47,171 nucleotides of DNA, taken from assembly GCA_030642205.1 (NCBI GenBank), contig DAOWOF010000002.1, positions 1 through 47,171 of the forward strand, read 5' to 3'. Source of the DNA: Desulfobacteraceae bacterium (GTDB taxonomy: Bacteria; Desulfobacterota; DSM-4660; Desulfatiglandales; Desulfatiglandaceae). Every line of letters begins with the position of its first letter. Position 1 is the first letter of the stretch. Shown here piece after piece: positions 28,501-37,843 of the stretch. The position numbers were made by a program, and so were the translations under genes. The notes under the pieces were generated by a model, which was given only the letters and a program-made list of their open reading frames with translations, searched no databases and was not told the origin of the DNA.

Positions 28501-28584
28501 TTAATCAGTTTTTGTTTGAGATAACCAAGTCATGAATTCAGATTCATTAATTTCAAGTCTTAGCTTTGAATTATCTGATACCAT
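28501..28584 (-). pseudogene. 5' fragment of the same DnaA-family gene (domain I start), out of frame with 27303..28412
   Basis: Hand translation MVSDNSKLRLEINESEFMTWLSQTKTD*; domain I continues in the other frame as LINLYSEFLRIEVPNKYEAHWIKDNYITNFQNMIKDH. Confidence 0.6.
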
Positions 28585-28878
28585 AAATTTTAGAAGAAAT
28601 ATTGATGAAGATCAACAAAAATTTTGGATTAGCCCTGGTGTTGATAAACTTTTTACAAGCTACAAGCCCATCATCTGTCTGATTTTATAATAATCCTTTT
28701 GCCTGATCTCTGTGCTCTTATAAAAAAAATGAAGTCGCCCCCCCAGGTGATTAATTTTCTTTGTCTGCATTCTTTAAAAGACATATTGCCTTTTTTTAGG
28801 ACAAAATGATCTTTTGTGGGTTTACAGTATATTTTTGTAATTTAATATCAATGTTGACCTATAAAAACATTATTTATT

Positions 28879-29037
28879 GTAACTAGTTAGGTAATATTCA
28901 CCGCAATACTAATCAAATAGCTTCAGCCCTGAGAGGTTCTTTCTTTACGTATATCTGATTACAGTCATATACATTTCAAATGTTTAATCAGATCTGTATG
29001 TCTGAAACCAGCATCCTTGAAATAGCTTAATAGTTAC
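28879..29037 (+). repeat. dispersed intergenic repeat, copy A
   Basis: GTAACTAgTTAG...GAGAGGTTCTTTCTTTACG...TTTAATCAGAT...CAGCATCCTTGAAATAG.TTAATAGTTAC. Confidence 0.65.
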
Positions 29038-29219
29038 TTATTATTTTATAATATATATATATAATAATAGTAATATGAGGCTGTGAATTTGTTCGAAACT
29101 GACTAAACGTATTGAAACTCTTAATGAAATAACTTTAAAAGTTTCTTTAAAAGTAGTGTCAATTCTATAAATTTATATAAAACTGGTGTGATTAATAGTT
29201 TATTTAGTGTTAATTTAAA

Positions 29220-29263
29220 GTAAATTGTTAGTAAATTGTTAGTAAATTGTTAGTAAATTGTTT
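29220..29263. repeat. 4 x 11-bp tandem repeat GTAAATTGTTA
   Basis: gtaaattgtta x3 + gtaaattgttt, ending 16 bp before the cooC ATG. Confidence 0.9.
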
Positions 29264-29279
29264 TTATATGGAGGACATT

Positions 29280-30023
29280 ATGGCTTATACTGTTGCTTTG
29301 GCAGGAAAAGGTGGGACTGGAAAAACAACTATGGCTGGTTTTTTAATTAAATTTTTTATCAGTAAAGGTAAGGCACCAGTGTTAGCTGTGGATGCGGATG
29401 CTAATGCAAATTTAAATGATATATTGGGTCTTGAAGTATATAAAACACTGGGTGATGCCAGAGACGATATGAAAAGAAATGTTTCCCAAGGCATGACCAA
29501 GGATGTTTTTATGGACATGCGATTACAAGAAGCTGTTATTGAAACAAAGGATTTTGATTTAATAGTAATGGGCCAACCTGAAGGAGCAGGATGCTATTGT
29601 GCTGCTAATACACTTTTAACACAATACCTGGATAAACTAATTGATAATTATAAATATGTAGTTATTGATAATGAAGCTGGAATGGAACATCTGAGTCGTC
29701 TGACAACAAATAATGTTGATGTTTTATTAATTATATCAGATTCAACCAGGAGAGGGATTAAGGCAGCGGCCAGAATTGTGGACCTAACAAATAAATTAAA
29801 CCTGAATATAAGTAAAAAATTGTTAATTGTTAATAGAGTAGAGGAAGATCAAAAGGACTTACTTGAAAAGGTTGCCATGGATTTTCAATTGGAGCTTATC
29901 GGTTTAGTACCTAAAGATAAAGAATTGGAAGAATATGATTTGCGTGGACAAGCTACTATTAATTTAGAAAATGATAATAAGGCTATTCAAACTGCGTTTG
30001 AAATTTTTGAAAAAATATTTTAA
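29280..30023 (+). CDS. cooC: CooC/AcsF-type nickel-insertion ATPase
   Basis: AYTVALAGKGGTGKTTMAGFLIKFF, GAGCYCAANTLL (CxC), IDNEAGMEHLSR; start at ATG 29280 with ggagg SD. Confidence 0.92.
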   Translation: MAYTVALAGKGGTGKTTMAGFLIKFFISKGKAPVLAVDADANANLNDILGLEVYKTLGDARDDMKRNVSQGMTKDVFMDMRLQEAVIETKDFDLIVMGQPEGAGCYCAANTLLTQYLDKLIDNYKYVVIDNEAGMEHLSRLTTNNVDVLLIISDSTRRGIKAAARIVDLTNKLNLNISKKLLIVNRVEEDQKDLLEKVAMDFQLELIGLVPKDKELEEYDLRGQATINLENDNKAIQTAFEIFEKIF

Positions 30024-30307
30024 ATTCACTGTGTACTATATCTTGTTATTATTGTTTTACGCTAACCACATCTTGTTCTTTTAAAAAAAAGAACTCTTTG
30101 GAATCCTTGTGAAAATCACTTGACAAGTTATTGTTTTTAATTTAAACATTTGATGTATTTATGAAAATAAGGAGTATTCTATACTAATTTGATTGTTCTT
30201 TTTTTCACAATTAAATTTTCTAAAAAAGAAACTTATTATATTACATTATTTAATTTCAAATGAAATATGTAACTTATTAATAAATCTAGATTAAGGAGGT
30301 ATAGGAA

Positions 30308-31855
30308 GTGGCCTTTAATATTCCTAAACAACCCTACGCAGGAATGATAGGGGAAACAACCCTTGGGAAGGGCGATTCTGCTCTTACTATGGGAGGTCAG
30401 AATACATACCCATTTCATCTATTTGAAGGAGAAACTCCAAATGCTCCTAAGATCGCAATGGAAGTATGGGATTATGATCCTTCAGAGGAATGGCCAGCAG
30501 CTGCGATAGAACCATTTAAGGATGTAATTGCCTCGCCTGATGCATGGGCCAAAAAAAATGTAGAAGAAAATGGTGCGGATATGATCGTGCTTCAGCTCAA
30601 AAGTACAGACCCTAATGGCCTTGACAGGGGAGCTGATGAGGCGGCAAAAGTCGCAAAAAAAGTTGCTGACGCTGTTGATGTGCCTTTAATATTATGGGGT
30701 ACAGCTAATAATAATAAAGATGAAGAAGTTCTAAAAAAAATATCAGAATTATGTGAAGGGATGAATGTTACTTTAGGACCAGTTGAAGAGGGTAATTATA
30801 AGGGTGTGGCTGCTAGTGCCATGGGTTATAACCATACAATAATTTCATCTTCGCCAATTGATGTTAATTTGGCAAAGCAGCTTAATATTCTTCTCACCAA
30901 TCTTGGTCTTAAATCAGATAAAATAATTAAAGATCCTACAACTGGCGGGCTAGGTTATGGCCTTGAATATAGTTATTCAGTCATGGAACGAATCCTGATG
31001 GCGGCCTTAACCCAGGAAGATGGTAAATTACAATTCCCAATGATAAATAATGTTGGTAATGAAGTCTGGAAATCTAAAGAGGCCAAGCAAACCATTGATG
31101 AGGCACCAACATCAGGTGATCCCGAGAAAAAGGGTATCATGATGGAGACTGTCGCGGCAGTTGCTTATCTTTTGGCTGGATCCAGTATTGTTATTCTCAG
31201 ACATCCGGAAAGTGTACGTCTGGTTCGTAGTTTTATTGATCTTATGATAAATGGCGGGTCTGCCGGGGATGTAGCTGGCATCAACAAGCTTCTGGACATT
31301 CAGGAAGCTGATTTAATAGCCCTTGCTCCTGAACCAAATCTGGAAATTCCTGAAGACAAGAAAGCTCCAAAGGCCAAAGCAGCTCCAAAGCAGGAAAAGA
31401 AAGCTGCGCCGGAGCCAAAGGTTGAAGAGGTAAAGGCGGCTCCTCCAAAACCTGCAGCAGAGCCAAAGACTGAAGTCAAGGTTGACGAAAAAGCTAAAGC
31501 AGAACTGGAAGCCAAAGCAAAAGCAGAAGCAGAACTTAAGGCTAAGGAAGAGGCTGAAACCAAAGCAGAAGCAGAAGCCAAAGCAAAAGTTGAACTGGAA
31601 GCCAAAGCAGAGGCAGAAGCCAAAGCAGCGGCAGAACTTAAAGCTAAAGCAGAGGCTAAAGCCAAGGCAGAAGAAATTGCCGGGCGAGATGCTGAAGAGG
31701 CAGATCTTCGTCAACAACGCGCCAAAGAAAAAGAAGATCTTGCTGCCAAAAGGGCGGCAACCACAAAGTCTAAAGCAGCAAAGACTGTATCATCGGTAAA
31801 GAAAACAAAACTAGAAAAAATGATGGGTAAATTAAATAAAAGGAATAAACGTTAG
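30308..31855 (+). CDS. acsD: CODH/ACS corrinoid Fe-S protein small (delta) subunit with Lys/Ala/Glu-rich C-terminal extension
   Basis: GTG start after aaggaggt; KIAMEVWDYDPSEEWP, DPTTGGLGYGLEYSYSVMERI; residues from about 345 on are KAE repeats. Confidence 0.93.
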   Translation: MAFNIPKQPYAGMIGETTLGKGDSALTMGGQNTYPFHLFEGETPNAPKIAMEVWDYDPSEEWPAAAIEPFKDVIASPDAWAKKNVEENGADMIVLQLKSTDPNGLDRGADEAAKVAKKVADAVDVPLILWGTANNNKDEEVLKKISELCEGMNVTLGPVEEGNYKGVAASAMGYNHTIISSSPIDVNLAKQLNILLTNLGLKSDKIIKDPTTGGLGYGLEYSYSVMERILMAALTQEDGKLQFPMINNVGNEVWKSKEAKQTIDEAPTSGDPEKKGIMMETVAAVAYLLAGSSIVILRHPESVRLVRSFIDLMINGGSAGDVAGINKLLDIQEADLIALAPEPNLEIPEDKKAPKAKAAPKQEKKAAPEPKVEEVKAAPPKPAAEPKTEVKVDEKAKAELEAKAKAEAELKAKEEAETKAEAEAKAKVELEAKAEAEAKAAAELKAKAEAKAKAEEIAGRDAEEADLRQQRAKEKEDLAAKRAATTKSKAAKTVSSVKKTKLEKMMGKLNKRNKR

Positions 31856-31994
31856 ATTGCCTGATAGACAGATTTGCCTTTTAAGAAAAAAACATCTTGG
31901 CAATACTTTTTTCTAAGAAGACGTACATGCATCTAACCTGCTGAAATGATGCCATTAAATTAATGGATCAGAATAATTATGAGGAGGAACCTCT

Positions 31995-34028
31995 ATGACA
32001 GAAGGAAAAGTAAAGGCAGTTAAACTGGAAAAGAAGCAAAAATTGGCTAATCCGGTTGAGGCTTCAATTGATATTGCATCACAGGAAATGATAGCTCAGG
32101 GCCAAAAACTGGGAGTGGAAACTATCTTTGACAGGGCAGTAAAAATGAAGCCCTGTAATATAGGCGTTCAGGGAACTTGTTGTAAAAACTGCTCTATGGG
32201 ACCATGCCGCCTTCCTCTTCCCAAGGGAGGAATAGAAGGTGAAGATGAAAGAAAAGGTCTTTGTGGGGCAACCGCAAATACAATAGCTGCACGAAATTTT
32301 ATCAGGATGATTGCCGGTGGAGCCGCGGCTCATTCAGATCATGGAAGATGTGTTGCGGAGGTCTTTCTGTCAGTTGCGCGAAAAGAAACAGATGCTTATG
32401 AAATTAAAGATTATGATAAATTATTAGCAGTGGCAGAATATCTGGGTGTAGAAACAACAGTAGAAATAGATGGCGAGATAGAAGATCGTGATCTGGATGA
32501 AGTTACTCTTGAAACGGCAGAAGCTGCTATAAATGAATGGGGTAAGCCTGAAGGGGAGCTCTTGACTCTCAAAAAGGCGCCGAAAGCCCGTTATGAGATA
32601 TGGAAAAAACAAGGCGTGTTGCCACGAAATATTGACAGAGAAATTGTTGAGATAATGCATCGTACCCATATGGGCGTTGATCAGGATTATAAAAACCTTA
32701 TCAAACAGGGCACCAGGGCAGCTATCGCAGATGGCTGGGGTGGTTCAATGCTGGCAACAGATATACAAGACATCCTTTTTGGCACACCATATCCTGTACA
32801 GTCAGAAGCTAATCTTGGCGTTATGAGAGAAGATCATGTTAATCTTATTGTTCATGGACATGAGCCTGTGTTGTCAGAGATGATAGTAGCAGTTGCAGAG
32901 ACACAGGAAATGATTGATTACGCAAAAACAAAAGGGGCCAAAGGCATTCAGTTAAGTGGGATATGTTGTACTGCCAATGAAATGCTTCAGCGTCACGGAA
33001 TTCCCCTGGCAGGCACATTTCTCCAGCAGGAACTGGCTATTATAACCGGAGCCTGTGATGCCATGGTGGTGGATATTCAATGTATTATGCAAAATCTTGC
33101 CAATGTAGCAAAATGTTTTCATACAAAACTGATAACAACTCACCCTATTGCCAAAATGGAGCAGGATAATGTTATTCATATTGAGTTTGATGAACATCAT
33201 GCACTGGAAGATGCCAAACGTATTGTAAAAATGGCTATTGATAATTTTGAAAAACGAGGCGCCGAGGTTATGATTCCTCAACATAAAGCGTCCGTAGTGG
33301 CCGGTTTTGGCGTTGAATCCATTGAATACCATCTTGGCGGGACTTTTCGTGGCACCTATTATACCTTGAATGATAATATAATAAATGGTCGTATTCGTGG
33401 TGTTGCCGGAGTTGTAGGCTGCAATAATGCGAGAACAAGACATAATGAGGGACATTTACTTGTTGTCAAGGAACTCATTAAAAATGATGTAATTGTTCTT
33501 ACAACCGGATGCACTGCCATTGCATGCGCGATGGAAGGTCTTCTAACGCCTGAAAGCGCTGCTGTTTATTGTGGTCCTGGACTTGCTGAGGTTTGTGAGA
33601 CGGTTGGTATTCCTCCTGTGCTTCATTTGGGCTCCTGTGTTGATAATAGCAGAATCCTCCTGGCAGCAACAGAAGTAATCAAGGCTGGTGGACTTGGAAA
33701 CGATATAAGTGATTTCCCTGTGGCTGGAAGCGCTCCTGAATGGATGAGTGAAAAGGCAATAAGTATTGGACATTATTTTGTTGTTTCTGGTGTATATACA
33801 GTTTTTGGCGTTACCTTGCCTACATCGGGAGCTCCTGTATTCCATAATTATATAACTAAGGAACTTGAAGATATTTATGGCGGGATGTGGGATGTCGAGA
33901 CTGATCCTATTAAACATGCCCATATGATGATTGCTCATATAGACAAGAAACGTAAAGAACTCGGTATTGACAGGGCAAGAGAGAGAGTTATGATGGACAT
34001 GGCAAGTCGCCAGGCCCTTGAAACATAA
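31995..34028 (+). CDS. cooS: Ni-containing carbon-monoxide dehydrogenase catalytic subunit
   Basis: VQGTCCKNCSMGPCRLP, GRCVAEVF, HGHEPVLSEMIV, GICCTANEMLQRHGIP, HLGSCVDNSR (acsA equivalent). Confidence 0.96.
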   Translation: MTEGKVKAVKLEKKQKLANPVEASIDIASQEMIAQGQKLGVETIFDRAVKMKPCNIGVQGTCCKNCSMGPCRLPLPKGGIEGEDERKGLCGATANTIAARNFIRMIAGGAAAHSDHGRCVAEVFLSVARKETDAYEIKDYDKLLAVAEYLGVETTVEIDGEIEDRDLDEVTLETAEAAINEWGKPEGELLTLKKAPKARYEIWKKQGVLPRNIDREIVEIMHRTHMGVDQDYKNLIKQGTRAAIADGWGGSMLATDIQDILFGTPYPVQSEANLGVMREDHVNLIVHGHEPVLSEMIVAVAETQEMIDYAKTKGAKGIQLSGICCTANEMLQRHGIPLAGTFLQQELAIITGACDAMVVDIQCIMQNLANVAKCFHTKLITTHPIAKMEQDNVIHIEFDEHHALEDAKRIVKMAIDNFEKRGAEVMIPQHKASVVAGFGVESIEYHLGGTFRGTYYTLNDNIINGRIRGVAGVVGCNNARTRHNEGHLLVVKELIKNDVIVLTTGCTAIACAMEGLLTPESAAVYCGPGLAEVCETVGIPPVLHLGSCVDNSRILLAATEVIKAGGLGNDISDFPVAGSAPEWMSEKAISIGHYFVVSGVYTVFGVTLPTSGAPVFHNYITKELEDIYGGMWDVETDPIKHAHMMIAHIDKKRKELGIDRARERVMMDMASRQALET

Positions 34029-34102
34029 TAGGATTAGATCAATAAAATCTATATTAATAACGAAATAATGGATTCAATAAATCCTCAACGAAGGAGGAAT
34101 AT

Positions 34103-36316
34103 ATGTCAAAATTAGTAGCATTTGCGGCCATTCAGGGCGGGTATAAGGTAGTGTCTAGCGTTGAAGGTGAGCTTAAAAAAGCCTTGGACACTTATGATGC
34201 CAGTACAAAAATCGGGTTTCCCAATACAGCTTATTATCTTCCTGTTATATATTCTCTTACCGGAATGAAATGTGAAACTCTGGAAGACTTGCTAATGCCT
34301 ATGGAATTTGCAAGGGGTTTATTACCGGCGCATGTTAAAAGCAGAAATCACCTGCCTTATCTGGGGCCTTTGCTGGATGCTGGTATGGCAGCGCTTTTTG
34401 CTTATGAAGTTAAAGAAGCAATCAGAATACTTAATGAGCCTGATTTTTATATACCACAGGAAGATCCTGATATTGAGGCGGGTAAAATATGGGTAGGACC
34501 GGCTGATGACACTATCCTGCGGAAAAGGGGCGTTGAGTTTGTTGATGGTTCAGCTCCCGGTTTTGCTGCGATAGTTGGTGCTGCGCCTGATATTGAAACC
34601 GCAAAAATGATAGTTGAAGATTACCAGAAAAAAAGTCTTTATATCTTTTGTGCGGCAAATCATAATGGAAAAACACTTACAGAGCAGTGTCTGGAAGCCG
34701 GTATGCAAATTGGCTGGAATACCAGGATTGTACCTTTTGGGCCTGATATTTCCTCTGCTATCTTTGCCCTTGGTTTTGCAAATCGTGCCGCAATGACATT
34801 TGGCGGTGTTGAACCTGGCGACTATAAAGCCATATTACATTATAATAAAAACCGTATATTTGCTTTTGTAAATGCCCTGGGAGATATTGGCACAGAATGG
34901 GCTGTTGCTGCTGCCGGTTGCGTAAATTGGGGCTTTCCTACTTTGGCTGATACAGATATACCTGAGATTTTACCTACAGGTCTCTGCACCTATGAGCATG
35001 TTGTAGCCAATGTGTCCCATGATGAAATTTGCCAGAGATCTGTTGAAGTAAGGGGTCTTAAGGTTACAATTTCTGAGATTGATATACCTTGTGCCTTTGG
35101 ACCGGCATTTGAGGGCGAGCGTGTCAGAGGTGCTGATCTTTACTGCCAGATGGGAGGTGGCAAGACTCAATGTACAGAGCTTGTAAAAATGGCAGAGATG
35201 AATGAAATCGAAGATGGCAAGGTCACAGTGGTTGGTCCTGATGTTGGAGATCTTAAAGAGGGAGATACTCTTCCTCTTGGTATATATGTGCAGGTAGCTG
35301 GACGGGAGTTTCAACCTGATTTTGAGCCGATTCTGGAACGCCAAATTCATCATATGACTAATTATATTCAATATATAATGCATATTGGACAGCGCAATAT
35401 CGCCTGGGTCAGAATTAGCAAGTCAGCGATTGAAAAAGGTTTTACATTAAAGGATATTGGCGTTGTTATACATGCTAAATACCATCAGGATTTTACAAAT
35501 ATTCTGGACAAGGTAGAGGTTACATTATATACAGAAAAAGCAGATGTTGATAAATTAACCAAGAGGGCGAAAGCGGAATATAAGACCAGGGATGAACGAG
35601 TTGAAAATATGACAGATGAGGATGTGGATACATATTATTCATGTACTCTTTGTCAGTCTTTTGCCCCTAACCATGTATGCAGTGTAAGCCCTGAAAGAAC
35701 AGGACTTTGCGGTGCATATAACTGGATGGATTGTAAGGCATCCTTTGATATTAATCCTACAGGGCCGAACCAACCTATTGAAAAGGGTGAATGTCTTGAT
35801 CCTGTGCTTGGGCAGTGGAAGGGTGTCAATGACTTTATATATAAAGCTTCCAAGGGTAATGTTACTCACTATAATTTTTATTCCATGATTATTGATCCAA
35901 TGACAACTTGTGGATGCTGTGAATGTATTGCAGCTGTATTACCTATTTGTAATGGTGTTATGACCGTTTCAAGAGAGTATACAGGCGAAACACCTTCAGG
36001 GATGAAATTTACAACTTTGGCTGGTGTTATGGGTGGAGGCGCTTCTTCACCTGGCTTTGTGGGCCATTCAAAATTTAATATTACTCAGGGAAAATTTATT
36101 GTTGGTGATGGTGGACTGCTTAGAATGGTTTGGATGCCAAAGATTCTTAAGGAAGAGATAAAAGAGAGGATTGAAAAACGAGGCGCAGAAATGGGTGTTC
36201 CTGATCTTTATGACAAGATTGCAGATGAGACAGTTGGAATTACCGAAGATGAAATAATGCCCTTTCTGGAGAAGGTGGGGCATCCTGCCTTGAAAATGGA
36301 TCCTATTACAGGATAA
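34103..36316 (+). CDS. acsB: acetyl-CoA synthase (CODH/ACS beta subunit)
   Basis: YSCTLCQSFAPNHVCSVSPERTGLCGAYNWMDCKASFDINPTGPNQP, TTCGCCECI, A-cluster cysteines. Confidence 0.97.
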   Translation: MSKLVAFAAIQGGYKVVSSVEGELKKALDTYDASTKIGFPNTAYYLPVIYSLTGMKCETLEDLLMPMEFARGLLPAHVKSRNHLPYLGPLLDAGMAALFAYEVKEAIRILNEPDFYIPQEDPDIEAGKIWVGPADDTILRKRGVEFVDGSAPGFAAIVGAAPDIETAKMIVEDYQKKSLYIFCAANHNGKTLTEQCLEAGMQIGWNTRIVPFGPDISSAIFALGFANRAAMTFGGVEPGDYKAILHYNKNRIFAFVNALGDIGTEWAVAAAGCVNWGFPTLADTDIPEILPTGLCTYEHVVANVSHDEICQRSVEVRGLKVTISEIDIPCAFGPAFEGERVRGADLYCQMGGGKTQCTELVKMAEMNEIEDGKVTVVGPDVGDLKEGDTLPLGIYVQVAGREFQPDFEPILERQIHHMTNYIQYIMHIGQRNIAWVRISKSAIEKGFTLKDIGVVIHAKYHQDFTNILDKVEVTLYTEKADVDKLTKRAKAEYKTRDERVENMTDEDVDTYYSCTLCQSFAPNHVCSVSPERTGLCGAYNWMDCKASFDINPTGPNQPIEKGECLDPVLGQWKGVNDFIYKASKGNVTHYNFYSMIIDPMTTCGCCECIAAVLPICNGVMTVSREYTGETPSGMKFTTLAGVMGGGASSPGFVGHSKFNITQGKFIVGDGGLLRMVWMPKILKEEIKERIEKRGAEMGVPDLYDKIADETVGITEDEIMPFLEKVGHPALKMDPITG

Positions 36317-36325
36317 TAGTTATAT

Positions 36326-36368
36326 TTTAAGCTTAGGTAATTGCTATAATTTATTACCTAAGCTTAAA
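36326..36368. other. perfect 16-bp inverted repeat between acsB and acsC
   Basis: TTTAAGCTTAGGTAAT-tgctataattt-ATTACCTAAGCTTAAA. Confidence 0.85.
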
Positions 36369-36463
36369 TAAAATTTCCTTAGGGATCGCCCAAAGCAGTG
36401 TTTATGAAATAAAAAGATAACTTTTTAAGTTATTTTTAGCGAACCCTTTTCGAGGAGTAAATT

Positions 36464-37807
36464 ATGGGACTATCTGGAATACAGATTTTTAAATTATTAC
36501 CAAAAACAAATTGTACTGAATGCGGGGTTCCTACCTGTCTGGCCTTTGCCATGAATTTGGCCTCGGGCAAGGCAGAATTAGATGCCTGTCCATATGTTTC
36601 AGATGAGGCTAGGGATCAGCTTAATGAAGCATCAGCGCCACCTATAAGACCGGTGGCTATTGGAGCTGGTGTGCGGGCGTTGAAGGTTGGTGGGGAGACG
36701 GTCATGTTCAGGCATGAAAAGACCTTTTATAACCCTACCGGTTTAGCTGCTCTTGTAAAATCAGATATAGCATTGGATGAGCTTGATACTAAGCTTAAAA
36801 CATGGAATGCCCTGCAGTATGAAAGGGTTGGCCTTAATTTAAGGCCGGAATTGGTTGCCCTAAAGGATGTTAATGGTGATAGTGCAGCTTTTGCGGCTGC
36901 AGCCGCAAAAATTTCAAAGGAAAGTGAATTTGGTATCATTTTGATGAGCGATAATATCGACGTTCTTAAGTCTGGCGTTGATGTGTGCACCTTTAAAAAA
37001 CCAATCTTGTATGCTGCAACCGCAGAGAATGCTGATGAGATGGGTAATCTTGCCAAGGAATCCGGGGCATCTTTAGCCATAAAGGCAGATAATATAGATG
37101 GGCTCATTGCTTTGAGTGATAAATTAGCAGGCATGGGTCTTAAAAATCTTATCCTTGATTCAGGCGCCAGGGAAATGAAGCAGCTGTTTACGGATCAGGT
37201 AGCCATCAGGAGGTCTGCCCTTAAAGATGCTAACCGTTCTTTAGGTTTTCCAACTATTACCTTTCCGTGCGAAATGGCCAGTAACCTTGAGGTGGAAACA
37301 GTAATAGCTTCCATGTTAATTGCGAAATATGCTGGGATTATAGTTCTTTCAGATTTTAAAGGTGAGTCTATTTTTCCATTATTATTAGAGCGACTTAATA
37401 TCTTCACAGATCCTCAGAGGCCAATGACTGTCACCGAAGGAATCTATGAAATTGGGAAGCCTGATGAAAATTCGCCGGTGCTTGTTACCACTAATTTTTC
37501 ATTAACATATTTTATAGTAAGTGGTGAAATTGAAGGCAGTCGTGTACCTACTTGGCTGCTTATTAAGGATACAGAAGGTTTGTCAGTTATGACAGCCTGG
37601 GCCGCTGGTAAATTTGCGGGTGATGAAGTTGGAGGTTTTGTTAAAAAGAGCGGGATTGCAGACAAGGTTGCGCATAAGAAAATAGTTATTCCCGGTTATG
37701 CTGCTTCAATTAGCGGAGAGATGGAAGAAGAGCTTTCAGGCTGGGAAATCCTGATAGGGCCAAGGGATGCTTCCTTGATTCCCAAGTTTCTTAAAGAAAT
37801 GGTATAA
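36464..37807 (+). CDS. acsC: CODH/ACS corrinoid Fe-S protein large (gamma) subunit
   Basis: FKLLPKTNCTECGVPTCLAFAMNLASGKAELDACPYV, C-terminal corrinoid domain VIPGYAASISGEMEEELSGWEILIGPRDA. Confidence 0.95.
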   Translation: MGLSGIQIFKLLPKTNCTECGVPTCLAFAMNLASGKAELDACPYVSDEARDQLNEASAPPIRPVAIGAGVRALKVGGETVMFRHEKTFYNPTGLAALVKSDIALDELDTKLKTWNALQYERVGLNLRPELVALKDVNGDSAAFAAAAAKISKESEFGIILMSDNIDVLKSGVDVCTFKKPILYAATAENADEMGNLAKESGASLAIKADNIDGLIALSDKLAGMGLKNLILDSGAREMKQLFTDQVAIRRSALKDANRSLGFPTITFPCEMASNLEVETVIASMLIAKYAGIIVLSDFKGESIFPLLLERLNIFTDPQRPMTVTEGIYEIGKPDENSPVLVTTNFSLTYFIVSGEIEGSRVPTWLLIKDTEGLSVMTAWAAGKFAGDEVGGFVKKSGIADKVAHKKIVIPGYAASISGEMEEELSGWEILIGPRDASLIPKFLKEMV

Positions 37808-37843
37808 TTATTTTTAGTCATCAACAAATAAGGGAGAGGATAT

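Noticed and set aside
29040-29085. AT-rich stretch with (TA)n near 29052
   Set aside because: Simple AT tract; no origin or promoter assignment can be supported from sequence alone
29247-29279. Upstream ATG start for cooC in the ORF track (MLVNCFYMEDI...)
   Set aside because: Lies inside the 11-bp tandem repeats; ATG at 29280 has a proper SD (ggagg) and gives the canonical N-terminus MAYTVALAGKGG
31281-31799. Several long ORFs on other frames/strand (31281, 31300, 31313, 31482) inside acsD
   Set aside because: They are shadows of the Lys/Ala/Glu-rich repeat DNA, with low-complexity products and no start signals
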